DNA of 64,000 bases, taken from contig NZ_WIXK01000003.1 in assembly GCF_009617595.1 (NCBI RefSeq), positions 62,001 to 126,000 on the forward strand. Reading direction: 5' to 3'. Each line of letters begins with the position of its first letter. Within the stretch, counting starts at the first letter, position 1. The notes beneath the pieces were generated by a model, which saw nothing but the letters and a program-made list of their open reading frames with translations, did no database searches and had not been told where the DNA came from. The position numbers and the translations under genes are program-made. This document shows positions 46,636-55,684 of the stretch, piece after piece. This DNA is from Tritonibacter aquimaris. GTDB taxonomy: Bacteria > Pseudomonadota > Alphaproteobacteria > Rhodobacterales > Rhodobacteraceae.

Positions 46636-47859
46636 ATGACGCCAGGACGCTCCTCGCAGCCCCCAGCCGAAAGCCAGCCCCGCGGCCCGCGGGTGATGCT
46701 TTATAGTCACGACACCTTTGGCCTGGGCCACCTCCGGCGCTCGCGCGCATTGGCCGAAGCCATCACCGCCGCCAATCCCAATGCTTCTGCCCTGATCCTG
46801 ACGGGATCCCCCGTGGCCGGGCGTTTTACCTTTCCGACCCGCGTGGATCACTTGCGCCTGCCCGGTGTGATCAAACGCTCTGATGGCAGCTATGCCTCGC
46901 GCACCATGGGTATGGATATCGAAGAGACCACTCAGCTGCGGGCAAACCTTATTCTTTCAACGGTTGAAAGCTACGCACCTGACGTCCTGATCGTTGACAA
47001 GGAACCCTGCGGCTTTCGCGGTGAGCTGTTGCCAAGCCTGGAAAAACTACGTGCCGAAGGTCATACCAAACTGGTTCTGGGCCTGCGCGACGTGCTGGAT
47101 GAGCCCGAAGTTCTCGCGACCGAGTGGGCGCGCAAAGACGCCATCCGCGCAACAGAGTCCTTTTATGATGAAATCTGGGTCTATGGCCCGCGCTCAATCT
47201 ATGATCCAACGCAGGGCTTGCCGCTCAGCACGGCCACCCATGACCGTATGCATTGGACCGGCTATCTGCGCCGCGACCTTGGCGAGGTCGGCCCACCACC
47301 GGAACAGCCCTATGTGCTGATCACCCCCGGCGGCGGTGGCGATGGGGCCACAATGGTGGACCTTGTGCTGACAGCCTATGAACGGGATCCCAAACTCAGC
47401 CCGCGCGCCATTTTGGTCTACGGGCCGTTTCTATCGGGCGATACCCGCGAAGAGTTCGAAAACCGAGTTGCGCGTCTGAATGGGCGTGTGACCGCCGTGG
47501 GGTTTGAAAGCCAGATCGAAACCCTGTTTGCAGGTGCGCAGGGCGTTGTCTGCATGGGCGGCTACAATACGTTCTGCGAGGTGCTCTCGTTTGACAAACC
47601 GGCAGTCATTGTGCCGCGCACCACGCCGCGCTTGGAACAATGGATCCGCGCCAGCCGCGCCGCAGAGCTTGGCCTTGTCTCCATGCTGGATGAAACCAAA
47701 AACGGCCTGACCCCAGCTGCCATGATCGACGCCATTCACGCGCTTGAAATCCAATCACCCCCCTCGGCCGCAGGCCATTGCGAGGGGCTCTTGGATGGGC
47801 TTGAATATGTCACCACCCGCATCACCTCTCTTTTGAATACCAGCGCCAAAGGCACCTGA
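46636..47859 (+). CDS. GT-B glycosyltransferase with MurG-like N-terminus
   Basis: 407 residues. The opening DTFGLGHLRRSRALAEAI is the glycine-histidine loop of MurG/GT28-type enzymes, and VVCMGGYNTFCEVLSFDKPAVIVPR is the donor-site region of the C-terminal domain (listed here in parts). No membrane helix. It is first in a seven-gene run with overlaps or gaps of at most three bases. The gene at 50771 encodes a paralogue with the same two motifs, so two related sugar transfers are likely. Confidence 0.82.
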   Translation: MTPGRSSQPPAESQPRGPRVMLYSHDTFGLGHLRRSRALAEAITAANPNASALILTGSPVAGRFTFPTRVDHLRLPGVIKRSDGSYASRTMGMDIEETTQLRANLILSTVESYAPDVLIVDKEPCGFRGELLPSLEKLRAEGHTKLVLGLRDVLDEPEVLATEWARKDAIRATESFYDEIWVYGPRSIYDPTQGLPLSTATHDRMHWTGYLRRDLGEVGPPPEQPYVLITPGGGGDGATMVDLVLTAYERDPKLSPRAILVYGPFLSGDTREEFENRVARLNGRVTAVGFESQIETLFAGAQGVVCMGGYNTFCEVLSFDKPAVIVPRTTPRLEQWIRASRAAELGLVSMLDETKNGLTPAAMIDAIHALEIQSPPSAAGHCEGLLDGLEYVTTRITSLLNTSAKGT

Positions 47860-49098
47860 ATGTCGTCTTCTTCTCCTCTTGCCATCCTGGTCAAAGGCTG
47901 GCCGCGTCTGTCGGAAACCTTTATCGCTCAGGAACTTGTTGCCCTCGAAGAGCTTGGGGTTGATTTTGAGATCTGGTCGCTGCGCCACCCCACCGACATC
48001 AAACGCCACCCGCTGCATGACCGCCTGCAGGCCAAGGTGAACTACCTGCCGGAATATCTGTACCAAGAACCAGAACGGGTCTGGGCCGCGCGTGACATCG
48101 CGCAGAAACTGCCCGGATACAGCGAGGCCTATAAAATCTGGCGCGCGGATCTGCGCCGTGATCCAACCACCAACCGCATCCGCCGCTTTGGTCAGGCCTG
48201 TGTGCTGGCGGCTGAAATGCCCGATGCAGTACTAGGCATGTATTCGCACTTCTTGCACACACCATCTTCTGTCGCCCGCTACGCCGCCATTATGCGCGGT
48301 ATGCCCTGGAGCTTTGCGGCCCACGCCAAAGACATCTGGACCTCACCGGATTGGGAAATCTCGGAAAAACTCTCCTCGGAGCATCACGGCGCGCACTTTG
48401 GCGCCACCTGCACCGCATTTGGTGCAAAACACCTGCAGGAAATGTCGAGCGGTACCCCCGTGGATCTGATCTACCACGGGCTTGATCTCACCCGCTTTCC
48501 CAAACCACCTGAACGCACCTGGCGCGCGGCAAATGATCCGCTGAAAATGATGTCGGTTGGCCGTTTGGTGGAAAAGAAGGGCTTTGACAATCTGATTGCT
48601 GCACTGGCGCTGTTGCCTGCTGATCTTGATTGGCATTTCACCCATATCGGCGGCGGCGCCTTGGGGGAAAAACTACAGGCGCAGGCGACTGAGGCTGGCA
48701 TCGCAGATCGCATCACCTGGCGTGGCCCCTGCGATCAGCCCGAGGTGATTGAAGAAATGCGCGCAAGCGATCTTTTTGTTCTGCCCAGCCGCGTTGCAGC
48801 AGATGGGGACCGCGACGGCTTGCCCAATGTGTTGATGGAGGCGGCATCGCAACGGCTGCCGATCCTGTCGACGCCTGTGTCGGCGATCCCTGAATTCATC
48901 GACAGCGGCACCCATGGTATCCTCAGCTCGGATGTGCCCGGTGATCTGGCGCAAGCGATCAGCGAAATTGCCGCCACACCGACAGAAACCGCAGAACGCG
49001 CCGAGGCCGCACTTGCGCGCTTGCGCCATGATTTTGGCATGATGCCCGGCATCATCCGACTGAAAGCGCATATCGATGCCATGCTCAAAGGTGACTAA
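47860..49098 (+). CDS. Family 4 glycosyltransferase
   Basis: 412 residues. N-terminal WPRLSETFIAQEL is typical of the colanic-acid/WcaL-type GT4 group. The second domain opens with MSVGRLVEKKGFDNLI, and the donor-site E-x7-E is in DGLPNVLMEAASQ (E in place of the usual first Glu is replaced by D). It begins on the base after the preceding stop. It resembles the GT4 enzyme at 2796-4001 in outline. Confidence 0.85.
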   Translation: MSSSSPLAILVKGWPRLSETFIAQELVALEELGVDFEIWSLRHPTDIKRHPLHDRLQAKVNYLPEYLYQEPERVWAARDIAQKLPGYSEAYKIWRADLRRDPTTNRIRRFGQACVLAAEMPDAVLGMYSHFLHTPSSVARYAAIMRGMPWSFAAHAKDIWTSPDWEISEKLSSEHHGAHFGATCTAFGAKHLQEMSSGTPVDLIYHGLDLTRFPKPPERTWRAANDPLKMMSVGRLVEKKGFDNLIAALALLPADLDWHFTHIGGGALGEKLQAQATEAGIADRITWRGPCDQPEVIEEMRASDLFVLPSRVAADGDRDGLPNVLMEAASQRLPILSTPVSAIPEFIDSGTHGILSSDVPGDLAQAISEIAATPTETAERAEAALARLRHDFGMMPGIIRLKAHIDAMLKGD

Positions 49099-49101
49099 GC
49101 C

Positions 49102-50187
49102 ATGCCTGCACGCCCCAGGGTCGCGTTTTACGCGCCCCTGAAATCGCCGCATCACCCCACCCCCTCCGGGGATCGCGCTATTGCACGCAACCTGATGGAG
49201 ATGCTGCGTATCGCAGGCTTTGACGTCACATTGGTCAGCGAACTGTGCACCCGCGACAAACACGGCGAAGTGGCGGCGCAAAACGCGCTGATGACGCAGG
49301 CACAAAAAGAAGTTCAGTATCTTTCAACCGAGCTGCCCCGTTTCGATATTTGGCTGACCTATCACAACTACTACAAAGCGCCTGATCTCTTGGGACCGGT
49401 GCTCAGCCAGCTGCGCGGTGCGCCCTACGTGCAGATCGAAAGCACGCGCGCGAACAAACGTCTTGATGGTCCCTGGGATCAGTTTGCGCGTGCAGCCCAC
49501 GCTGCCGCAGACGCAGCGGATCTGATCCTGTCTTTTACCAAACGCGACCAAGAAACCCTGATCCGCGATCGCGCGGGCACGCAGCGTCTAGAACTTTTTG
49601 CACCGTTTCTGCCTCTTACTGACCTGCCAGCAACCTCGTCCCAATCGGGCCCCTTTCTGACGGTCGCAATGATGCGCGCAGGTGACAAACTTGCGTCTTA
49701 CCAGCTACTTGCAGCGGCGCTGCAACAGGTCACAGGGCATTGGCAGCTCGACATCATCGGTGATGGCCCCGCCCGCTCTGAGGTGGAAGAAGCCTTTGAA
49801 CCGGTGAAAGATCACATCACCTTCCACGGTCAGAAAACCCCGGCTGAGATTGCTGGTTTTCTGGCAAAGGCACGCGGCTTCCTCTGGCCCGGCATCAACG
49901 AGGCCTTTGGCATGGTCTACCTCGAAGCGCAGGCCGCAGGCGTGCCAGTGGTCGCACAGGACCGCCCTGGCCTGCGGGAAATCCTAGCACCTGCAGAACG
50001 CAGCGCCGCCCCCGCTCCTGATGACGGTGCCTCAGCTTTTGCCGCTGCGATTGACGCACTCAATCGTGATGGTGCCAAAACGCGCAGCACGGCCTGCCAG
50101 AACTATATAAAACAAAACCACCTGCTGCCCGCCGCAGCCAAACGTTTCAAAACCCTGATCACCCCCTTGCTGGAGCGCAGCCCATGA
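49102..50187 (+). CDS. Family 4 glycosyltransferase
   Basis: 361 residues. N-terminal RVAFYAPLKSPHHPTPSGDR and C-terminal FLWPGINEAFGMVYLEAQAAGVPV (in parts) show a GT4 enzyme with the E-x7-E motif intact. It lies three bases after the previous gene and overlaps the phosphatase gene by ATGA. Sugar donor unknown. Confidence 0.85.
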   Translation: MPARPRVAFYAPLKSPHHPTPSGDRAIARNLMEMLRIAGFDVTLVSELCTRDKHGEVAAQNALMTQAQKEVQYLSTELPRFDIWLTYHNYYKAPDLLGPVLSQLRGAPYVQIESTRANKRLDGPWDQFARAAHAAADAADLILSFTKRDQETLIRDRAGTQRLELFAPFLPLTDLPATSSQSGPFLTVAMMRAGDKLASYQLLAAALQQVTGHWQLDIIGDGPARSEVEEAFEPVKDHITFHGQKTPAEIAGFLAKARGFLWPGINEAFGMVYLEAQAAGVPVVAQDRPGLREILAPAERSAAPAPDDGASAFAAAIDALNRDGAKTRSTACQNYIKQNHLLPAAAKRFKTLITPLLERSP

Positions 50188-50774
50188 TCCGCCTTGCCCT
50201 TTTGCGCCACGGCCATACCCCCTGGAACCGCGCAGGCCGCATACAGGGCCGCAGCGATATTGCGCTGGATGAAGACGCCCGATCCGAGCTTGCCGCGCAA
50301 ACCCTGCCTGCGCCGTGGGATCACGCGCATCTGGTGTCGAGCCCGCTGGTACGCGCCCGCGAAACCGCTGAACTCGTTGCAGGCCGTGCCCCCACACCAG
50401 ACGCTGCGCTGATGGAGATGAACTGGGGCGATTGGGAAGGCCAGCAGGGCCGCGACCTATTGGCAGATCCCAACAGCGGCTATCGCAATCTCGAAGACTG
50501 GGGCTGGGATTACCGACCGCCAAATGGCGAAACTCCAGCTGAAATCTGGCAGCGCCTAAAGCCCTGGATCGACGCCTTGCCCAAAGGCGACACCGTTGCA
50601 ATCTGCCATATCGGCATCATGCGGGTCATTCTGGCACGCGCCTATGGCTGGGGTTTCACTGGCCCTGCGCCCTTTGCGGTGAAACGAAACCGTCTGTTTG
50701 TGGTCGAAATTAACCACAGCACCCTCACCCCATGGCCCGATCCCGTACGGCTGCTGAAAGGTGACAACACATGA
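50184..50774 (+). CDS. Histidine phosphatase (phosphoglycerate-mutase-like)
   Basis: 196 residues. The catalytic LLRHGHTPWNRAGRIQG is at the N-terminus, the Glu region is EMNWGDWEGQ and the second His is in VAICHIGIMRVIL. Members remove phosphate from small molecules such as sugar phosphates. Both ends overlap neighbours by four bases, so it is part of the glycan operon. It could dephosphorylate a glycolipid intermediate or a sugar 1-phosphate. Confidence 0.88.
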   Translation: MIRLALLRHGHTPWNRAGRIQGRSDIALDEDARSELAAQTLPAPWDHAHLVSSPLVRARETAELVAGRAPTPDAALMEMNWGDWEGQQGRDLLADPNSGYRNLEDWGWDYRPPNGETPAEIWQRLKPWIDALPKGDTVAICHIGIMRVILARAYGWGFTGPAPFAVKRNRLFVVEINHSTLTPWPDPVRLLKGDNT

Positions 50775-51904
50775 AGGTTCAGATCGTTGTCACCCATCTG
50801 CTCGGCACCGGCCATCTTGCCCGTGCGCGCACTTTGGGGCGCGCTTTTCAAGATGCGGGCCATCAGGTGCAAATCGTTTCCGGCGGAATGAAAGCCCCGC
50901 AGCTTGCGATGGACGATCTCGCCCTGGTGCAACTGCCGCCTCTGCGCTCAGACGGGGTGAATTTCTCCCGCCTTTTGACCCAAACAAACGACGTGGCAGA
51001 TGACACCTACCTGACGGCCAGACGCGACGCTTTGGTGCGCGCTTTTACGGAGTTCAAACCAGACGTCCTGATCACCGAACTTTACCCTTTTGGCCGCCGC
51101 AGCCTGCGCCATGAATTTGGCACGCTGCTTGAAACGGCCAAGGCAGCGGCCAAACCGCCGCTGATCTTGGCCTCGATCCGCGACATCCTTGCGCCACCTT
51201 CAAAACCCAAGAAGTCCGAACACGCAGAGGCCATGATTGATGCGTTTTACGATGGGGTTTTGGTGCATTCACTAGAAGCGACCACGCCGCTCAGCATCAG
51301 TTGGCCGGTATCAGAACAGCTTGCAGCCAAACTCCACTACACCGGCTATGTCGCGGCCCCTGCCCCAACACCAATACCCGCTGGCACCGGCGAAATCCTT
51401 GTCAGCGCCGGGGGCGGCGCGGTGGGCGACGATCTTTTTCGCACGGCCTGTGAAGCCGCAAAACACACGCCGGATCTTACATGGAGACTATTGGTTGGAG
51501 GCACGCCAGACCGTATCACCGCGTTGAAATCGCTCAACTCTCCGGCCATTATTGAACCCGCACGCCCAGATTTTCGCCAGATGCTTGCGGGGGCCGCCGC
51601 CTCCATCAGCATGTGCGGTTACAACACTGCATTGGATGTGTTGCAAACCGGCGTGCCCGCGGTGTTTGTCCCCTTTGATGCGGGCAATGAGGTCGAACAG
51701 GGGCTGCGCGCCGCCGCGCTCTCCCAGCTCAACGCCATTTCTGTGGTGAAAAACAGCAATCTGACCGCCGAAAGCCTGCTCAACGCCGTTACCCAGATCC
51801 GTTCCGCCCCCAAACGCGCCGCAATGAATGAGGGGTTTAACGGCGCTGAAGAGGCGGTGCGCATCACCTGCGCCCTCCTGAAGGACAGCCAACATGCGCA
51901 TTGA
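50771..51904 (+). CDS. GT-B glycosyltransferase with MurG-like N-terminus
   Basis: 377 residues. THLLGTGHLARARTLGRAF is the MurG-type loop and SMCGYNTALDVLQTGVPAVFVP the C-terminal donor site. It is a paralogue of the first gene of this operon (both have a GYNT segment). It overlaps the phosphatase by four bases and the deacetylase-like gene by eleven. Confidence 0.82.
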   Translation: MKVQIVVTHLLGTGHLARARTLGRAFQDAGHQVQIVSGGMKAPQLAMDDLALVQLPPLRSDGVNFSRLLTQTNDVADDTYLTARRDALVRAFTEFKPDVLITELYPFGRRSLRHEFGTLLETAKAAAKPPLILASIRDILAPPSKPKKSEHAEAMIDAFYDGVLVHSLEATTPLSISWPVSEQLAAKLHYTGYVAAPAPTPIPAGTGEILVSAGGGAVGDDLFRTACEAAKHTPDLTWRLLVGGTPDRITALKSLNSPAIIEPARPDFRQMLAGAAASISMCGYNTALDVLQTGVPAVFVPFDAGNEVEQGLRAAALSQLNAISVVKNSNLTAESLLNAVTQIRSAPKRAAMNEGFNGAEEAVRITCALLKDSQHAH

Positions 51905-52640
51905 TTGGTCACCACTTGAAAGAGAGCTGCAAATCTGGCGCGATGAGGGGCTGACACTGCCGATCTGGTGGCGCGATGATGATGCCATTGCCCCCACGCG
52001 GGCGCTTGAACAGCTCAGCACGCTGTCACAGGATCTTGGCCTGCCGGTCCATCTTGCGATCATTCCCAAAGACGCGACACAGGCATTGGCTAACAATCTT
52101 CAGAGCTGTTTCATCCCTGTTGTGCACGGCTGGGCGCATCTGTCTCACGCGCCTCATGGGAAAAAGAAAGCGGAATTTGGCGCAGGCCGCAGCGATGCCC
52201 TGCAGGACGCGCAACAAGGGCTTCAGCGGCTGAAAACGCTCTTTGGCGCGCGGCTATGCCCGATGTTTGTGCCACCCTGGAACCGGATTGGCGCTGATGT
52301 GACCGCGGGTCTCGCGGGTCTCGGCTATCGCGCGCTTTCGACCTTTACCCCGCGCAGCGCAGCATGTGCCGCACCGGGCCTTTTACAGATCAACACCCAT
52401 CTAGATCCGATCGCCTGGCGTGGCAGCCGTTCTCTTGTGCTGCCTGAAACTTTGATCACCCAGCTCTGCGTCCAGCTGAAAGACCGCCGCGAAGGGCGCA
52501 GCGACGCAACTGAGCCTTACGGAATTTTGACCCATCATCTGGTGCATGATGATGCAATCTGGAATTTCACCCACAGCCTGCTGGCCCGCCTCCTTGAGGG
52601 GCCCAGCCATATCTGGAGCCACGACGAAGATGACGCATGA
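51894..52640 (+). CDS. Polysaccharide-deacetylase-like protein
   Basis: 248 residues of the NodB/CE4-like fold. The metal site is suggested by WWRDDDAIAP (Asp pair of motif 1) and HGWAHLSHAP (two His of motif 2); FVPPWNRIG matches motif 3. No signal peptide is seen, so it would act in the cytoplasm, which is unusual for a CE4 enzyme and points to a glycan precursor or glycolipid as substrate. It overlaps both neighbours by eleven bases. Confidence 0.78.
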   Translation: MRIDWSPLERELQIWRDEGLTLPIWWRDDDAIAPTRALEQLSTLSQDLGLPVHLAIIPKDATQALANNLQSCFIPVVHGWAHLSHAPHGKKKAEFGAGRSDALQDAQQGLQRLKTLFGARLCPMFVPPWNRIGADVTAGLAGLGYRALSTFTPRSAACAAPGLLQINTHLDPIAWRGSRSLVLPETLITQLCVQLKDRREGRSDATEPYGILTHHLVHDDAIWNFTHSLLARLLEGPSHIWSHDEDDA

Positions 52641-53133
52641 TGCAAAACCCGGTCGCAGCCGCCTCGACAGTGTGATCCGCCGCCTGAGTGCGCAGCGCGA
52701 CGGCCTCGCCTGGGCCAGTGCTGAGATCGCAGAAATCAAAGGTGATGTGCTGGAAATTGGTCTCGGCAATGGGCGCAGCTATGATCACCTGCGCCATTTG
52801 ATGCCCGAACGCCGCATCTGGGTGATCGACCGCCAGCTGGCCTGCCACCCGGCCTGCGTACCACCCGAGGCGGATTTCCTGCAAGGGGATGCAGATGCCA
52901 TGCTCTTGGAACTTACCAACCGTAAGGCGCCGATTGCATTGGCCCACTACGATCTTGGCACCGGGCATGATGCACGCGATCACGAAATCGCGGCCGAGCT
53001 CTCCAAACTCATTGCGCCCTTGATGGTGCCCGGTGGCATGATCCTGTCAGATCAGCCATTGATTGGCTTTGAACAGCTCCCCGAACCGGCAGACATCCCC
53101 GAGGGCCGCTACATGTTCTACCGCAGCGCATAA
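52630..53133 (+). CDS. Class I SAM-dependent methyltransferase
   Basis: 167 residues from the ATG at 52630. Motif I is VLEIGLGNGRSYDHL and motif II-like VIDRQLACH follows. The final gene of the seven-gene operon, overlapping the deacetylase-like gene. Small methyltransferases of this kind modify sugars or other small molecules. Capping the finished glycan with a methyl group is a reasonable inference, not shown by sequence. Confidence 0.82.
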   Translation: MTHDAKPGRSRLDSVIRRLSAQRDGLAWASAEIAEIKGDVLEIGLGNGRSYDHLRHLMPERRIWVIDRQLACHPACVPPEADFLQGDADAMLLELTNRKAPIALAHYDLGTGHDARDHEIAAELSKLIAPLMVPGGMILSDQPLIGFEQLPEPADIPEGRYMFYRSA

Positions 53134-53161
53134 CACGCAACAAATTGGCCAAGAGGTGTTT

Positions 53162-53203
53162 CGCGCCTCCGGCGCGACCCGCGCCGCACCAAAGGTGCGG
53201 CGC
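53162..53203. terminator. Two strong hairpins between convergent genes
   Basis: CGCGCC-TCC-GGCGCG (53162-53176, 6 bp) is followed by GCGCCGCACC-AAA-GGTGCGGCGC (53181-53203, a perfect 10-bp stem). They lie between the methyltransferase and phnM, which converge. There is no long T tract on either strand, so termination is probable but not certain; they could also be a small palindromic repeat. Confidence 0.5.
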
Positions 53204-53257
53204 CAGGCCCAAGGTTTAACCATCGCTCAGATGGTTCAAAGCGCGGGAGAGCCTTGC

Positions 53258-54400
53258 TTATGCAACCCGCTCGGCACGCGACCAGACGCCCCGCAATGCA
53301 GGCGCACCACCGCGCATCCGGAAACGGATGAGATCGCCACGTTTGCCCACCTCAATACGTCCGCGATCCTGCAATCGCACCGCATCCGCAGGCGCTGCCG
53401 TCACCGTGGACAGTCCGCGGGCCATATCGCCCCAGATGTCACCCAGTTTGACCGCAGACATCAAAAGCGCCGCAGGCACGTAATCCGATGACACGATATC
53501 CAAAAGCTCCAGTTCCGCCAGCTCCTGTGCTGCCACATTGCCGGAGTGCGACCCGCCACGAATGAGGTTCGGTGCCCCCATCATCACTTTGATATCGTGG
53601 CTGTGGCAGGCCCGCGCGGCTTCGACCGTGGTGGGAAACTCTGCCAAGTGAATGCCGTAACCAGCGGATGTCGCGACCTGATCTGCTGTGGTGTCATCGT
53701 GGCTCGCCAATACCGCACCAAACCGCGCCGCAGCTTTGACAGTGTCAGCCTCATGCTTGTCGCCATAGATGTCACGCATCTCTTTCAGCTCAGCGATATG
53801 CTTTTGAAAGCCCGCGTCATCAAAGCCATGTTTGCCCTTTACATAGGCCTCCAGCTTGGTCACATCGCGAAACTGGCGCTGCCCCGGCGTGTGATCCATC
53901 AAAGACACAAGCCCCACCCGATCTTCGGCACCAAACTCATCCAGCTCTTCAGCCAGGGTTTCCGAGCAGACTTCAGCCCGCAGGTGCAAAAAATGGCTGA
54001 TTTTCAGCGCGTCTTGCTCGCGCAGATCCCACAGCTCACTGGCAAGCCCACGCGCGTATTTGGCATAATTCGCACCCTCGCGCCGGATCGAACCCACCCG
54101 CAGTGCATCAAACACAGTGGTGATACCGGTGCTTGCAAGTTCTGCGTCATGAGCGATGATCGCCGCCGCATGGGGCCAGTCCACCTTGGGGCGCGGCTGG
54201 ATGTGACGCTCCAGATTGTCGGTATGCAGTTCCACCAGACCGGGGCTGACAAAATCCCCCTCGCAGTCAATGGCCCCCGCTGGCACGCTGGTGCCTGTGG
54301 AAATATCACTGATGTGCTCGCCCACGCATTTTACACATCCAGTGATGGTCTCATCAGCCAAAACAACTGTCGCATTGGCAAGGATCAATTCTTCTGTCAT
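53258..54400 (-). CDS. phnM: Ribose 1-methylphosphonate 5-triphosphate diphosphatase
   Basis: 380 residues of the amidohydrolase superfamily. PhnM removes pyrophosphate from the triphosphate made by the PhnGHIL complex. The metal-binding region is PGLVELHTDNLERHIQPRP (HxD) and later HDDTTADQV and MGAPNLIRGGSHSGN are PhnM-specific. It is at the edge of the phosphonate region, divergent from the DUF1045 gene with a 52-base gap and convergent with the glycan operon. Confidence 0.95.
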   Translation of the reverse strand: MTEELILANATVVLADETITGCVKCVGEHISDISTGTSVPAGAIDCEGDFVSPGLVELHTDNLERHIQPRPKVDWPHAAAIIAHDAELASTGITTVFDALRVGSIRREGANYAKYARGLASELWDLREQDALKISHFLHLRAEVCSETLAEELDEFGAEDRVGLVSLMDHTPGQRQFRDVTKLEAYVKGKHGFDDAGFQKHIAELKEMRDIYGDKHEADTVKAAARFGAVLASHDDTTADQVATSAGYGIHLAEFPTTVEAARACHSHDIKVMMGAPNLIRGGSHSGNVAAQELAELELLDIVSSDYVPAALLMSAVKLGDIWGDMARGLSTVTAAPADAVRLQDRGRIEVGKRGDLIRFRMRGGAPALRGVWSRAERVA

Positions 54401-54452
54401 CTCAGTTTCACATCTTTCGGGCTATGGGAACGGCCACGTATAGGAGGCCTTT

Positions 54453-55139
54453 ATGACATTCACGCGATACGCGATTTATTTTGCGCCCCCCGCCCATGCG
54501 GCGTGGAGCCAATTTGCCACCAGCTGGCTCGGCTGGGATATGGAGAAGGGGCGCGAGGTGGCGCATCCCGCAATCTCGGGTCTGGATATCGCAGCGATCA
54601 CCCAGGTGCCGCGCAAATACGGGCTGCATGCCACCATGAAGCCCCCAATGCGCCTCGCCGAAGGGCAGAGCTATGAAGCGCTGCATGACGCCTGCAAGAC
54701 CCTGGCAGCAAAGCAGAAACCTGTGACGCTTGACGGGTTGGAAATTGCCCGCCTTGGTCGTTTTCTTGCCCTGCGCACCATCGGCGATGAAAGCGCGCTG
54801 AATGCGCTGGCCGCCGCCTGTGTCACCGAACTCGATGCCTTTCGCGCCCCGCTCACTGAGGCGGATCTGGAAAAACGCCGCGCCAATGGTCTGACGGCTG
54901 AACAGGACGCGCATCTGGTGAAATGGGGCTACCCTTACGTGCTGGATCAGTTCCGCTTTCACATCACGCTGACCGGCAAGCTGCCCAAGGCGGACTTGCC
55001 CGCGGTTGAGGCGGCCCTTACCGAAGAGCTCAAGCCCCTGCTGCCACACCCGTTTGAAATCAGCGATCTTGCGCTGATGGGCGAGGCTGAGGATGGGCGG
55101 TTTCACCTCATCCACCGCTACGCCCTCGCCGCGGGGTAA
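54453..55139 (+). CDS. DUF1045 phosphonate-associated protein with two HxT motifs
   Basis: 228 residues. The family is known as a phosphonate-operon protein of unknown role. His59-Ala-Thr61 (YGLHATMKPP) and His170-Ile-Thr172 (FRFHITLTG) form the two HxT motifs of 2H phosphoesterases (LigT-like fold), spaced as expected for the two halves. PhnP, which opens ribosyl 1,2-cyclic phosphate in E. coli, is not found here, so this enzyme is a candidate for that step (inference). AGGAGG lies upstream of the ATG. It overlaps the end of phnN by 22 bases in a convergent arrangement. Confidence 0.85.
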   Translation: MTFTRYAIYFAPPAHAAWSQFATSWLGWDMEKGREVAHPAISGLDIAAITQVPRKYGLHATMKPPMRLAEGQSYEALHDACKTLAAKQKPVTLDGLEIARLGRFLALRTIGDESALNALAAACVTELDAFRAPLTEADLEKRRANGLTAEQDAHLVKWGYPYVLDQFRFHITLTGKLPKADLPAVEAALTEELKPLLPHPFEISDLALMGEAEDGRFHLIHRYALAAG

Positions 55140-55684
55140 ATGACCTCAAGCGCGGCTTGCACGGCCGCGCTCAATTCACCGCTGTTATCGATGGTGTAGA
55201 CCTGCTCCAGCCCGTCAGGCAGCGGTTTTGCCGCCTGCGCCAGGCGTTTTTTCTGCTCATCAGCAGATTCGCGACCCCGCCCGGCCAGACGCGCAGCCAG
55301 AACCTCGGGGCTTGCGGTGACATTCAGCACAATGAAATTGCCAAAGGTCTCTTGTGCCTGATGCAGCACCGCGCGGGAGAAATTTACCAACACCCCGCGC
55401 CCGTCAGCGCGCTGCGCAGTAACCGCATCGGCAGGCACGCCGTAAAACAGCCCATGCGCAGGCCAGTGGAGCGCAAACTCCCCCGCCGCGACCCGCTTGG
55501 AAAACTCAGCCTCTGACACCGGGGTATAATCTTCGCCGCCAGCATCAGCGGCGCGGGTGATCACGCGTTTCAAAAGGCTCAGGCGCGGATCTGCCGCAAC
55601 CAAGGCCTCCATCAAACTGTCTTTGCCCACGCCCGAGGGGCCAACGATCGCAATCACCGGCCCCAATTTTTGCTGTTGCGTCAT
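55118..55684 (-). CDS. phnN: Ribose 1,5-bisphosphate phosphokinase
   Basis: 188 residues of the guanylate-kinase-like fold. Walker A is GPSGVGKDS at the N-terminus. PhnN phosphorylates ribose 1,5-bisphosphate to PRPP, the exit from C-P lyase metabolism. The ATG overlaps the stop of phnL by four bases, so it is the last gene of phnGHIJ-KLN. Confidence 0.93.
   Translation of the reverse strand: MTQQQKLGPVIAIVGPSGVGKDSLMEALVAADPRLSLLKRVITRAADAGGEDYTPVSEAEFSKRVAAGEFALHWPAHGLFYGVPADAVTAQRADGRGVLVNFSRAVLHQAQETFGNFIVLNVTASPEVLAARLAGRGRESADEQKKRLAQAAKPLPDGLEQVYTIDNSGELSAAVQAALEVIYPAARA

Noticed and set aside
53546-54676. Long plus-strand open frame (376 codons)
   Set aside because: It lies antisense to phnM, has no recognisable domain and results from codon bias of the real gene.
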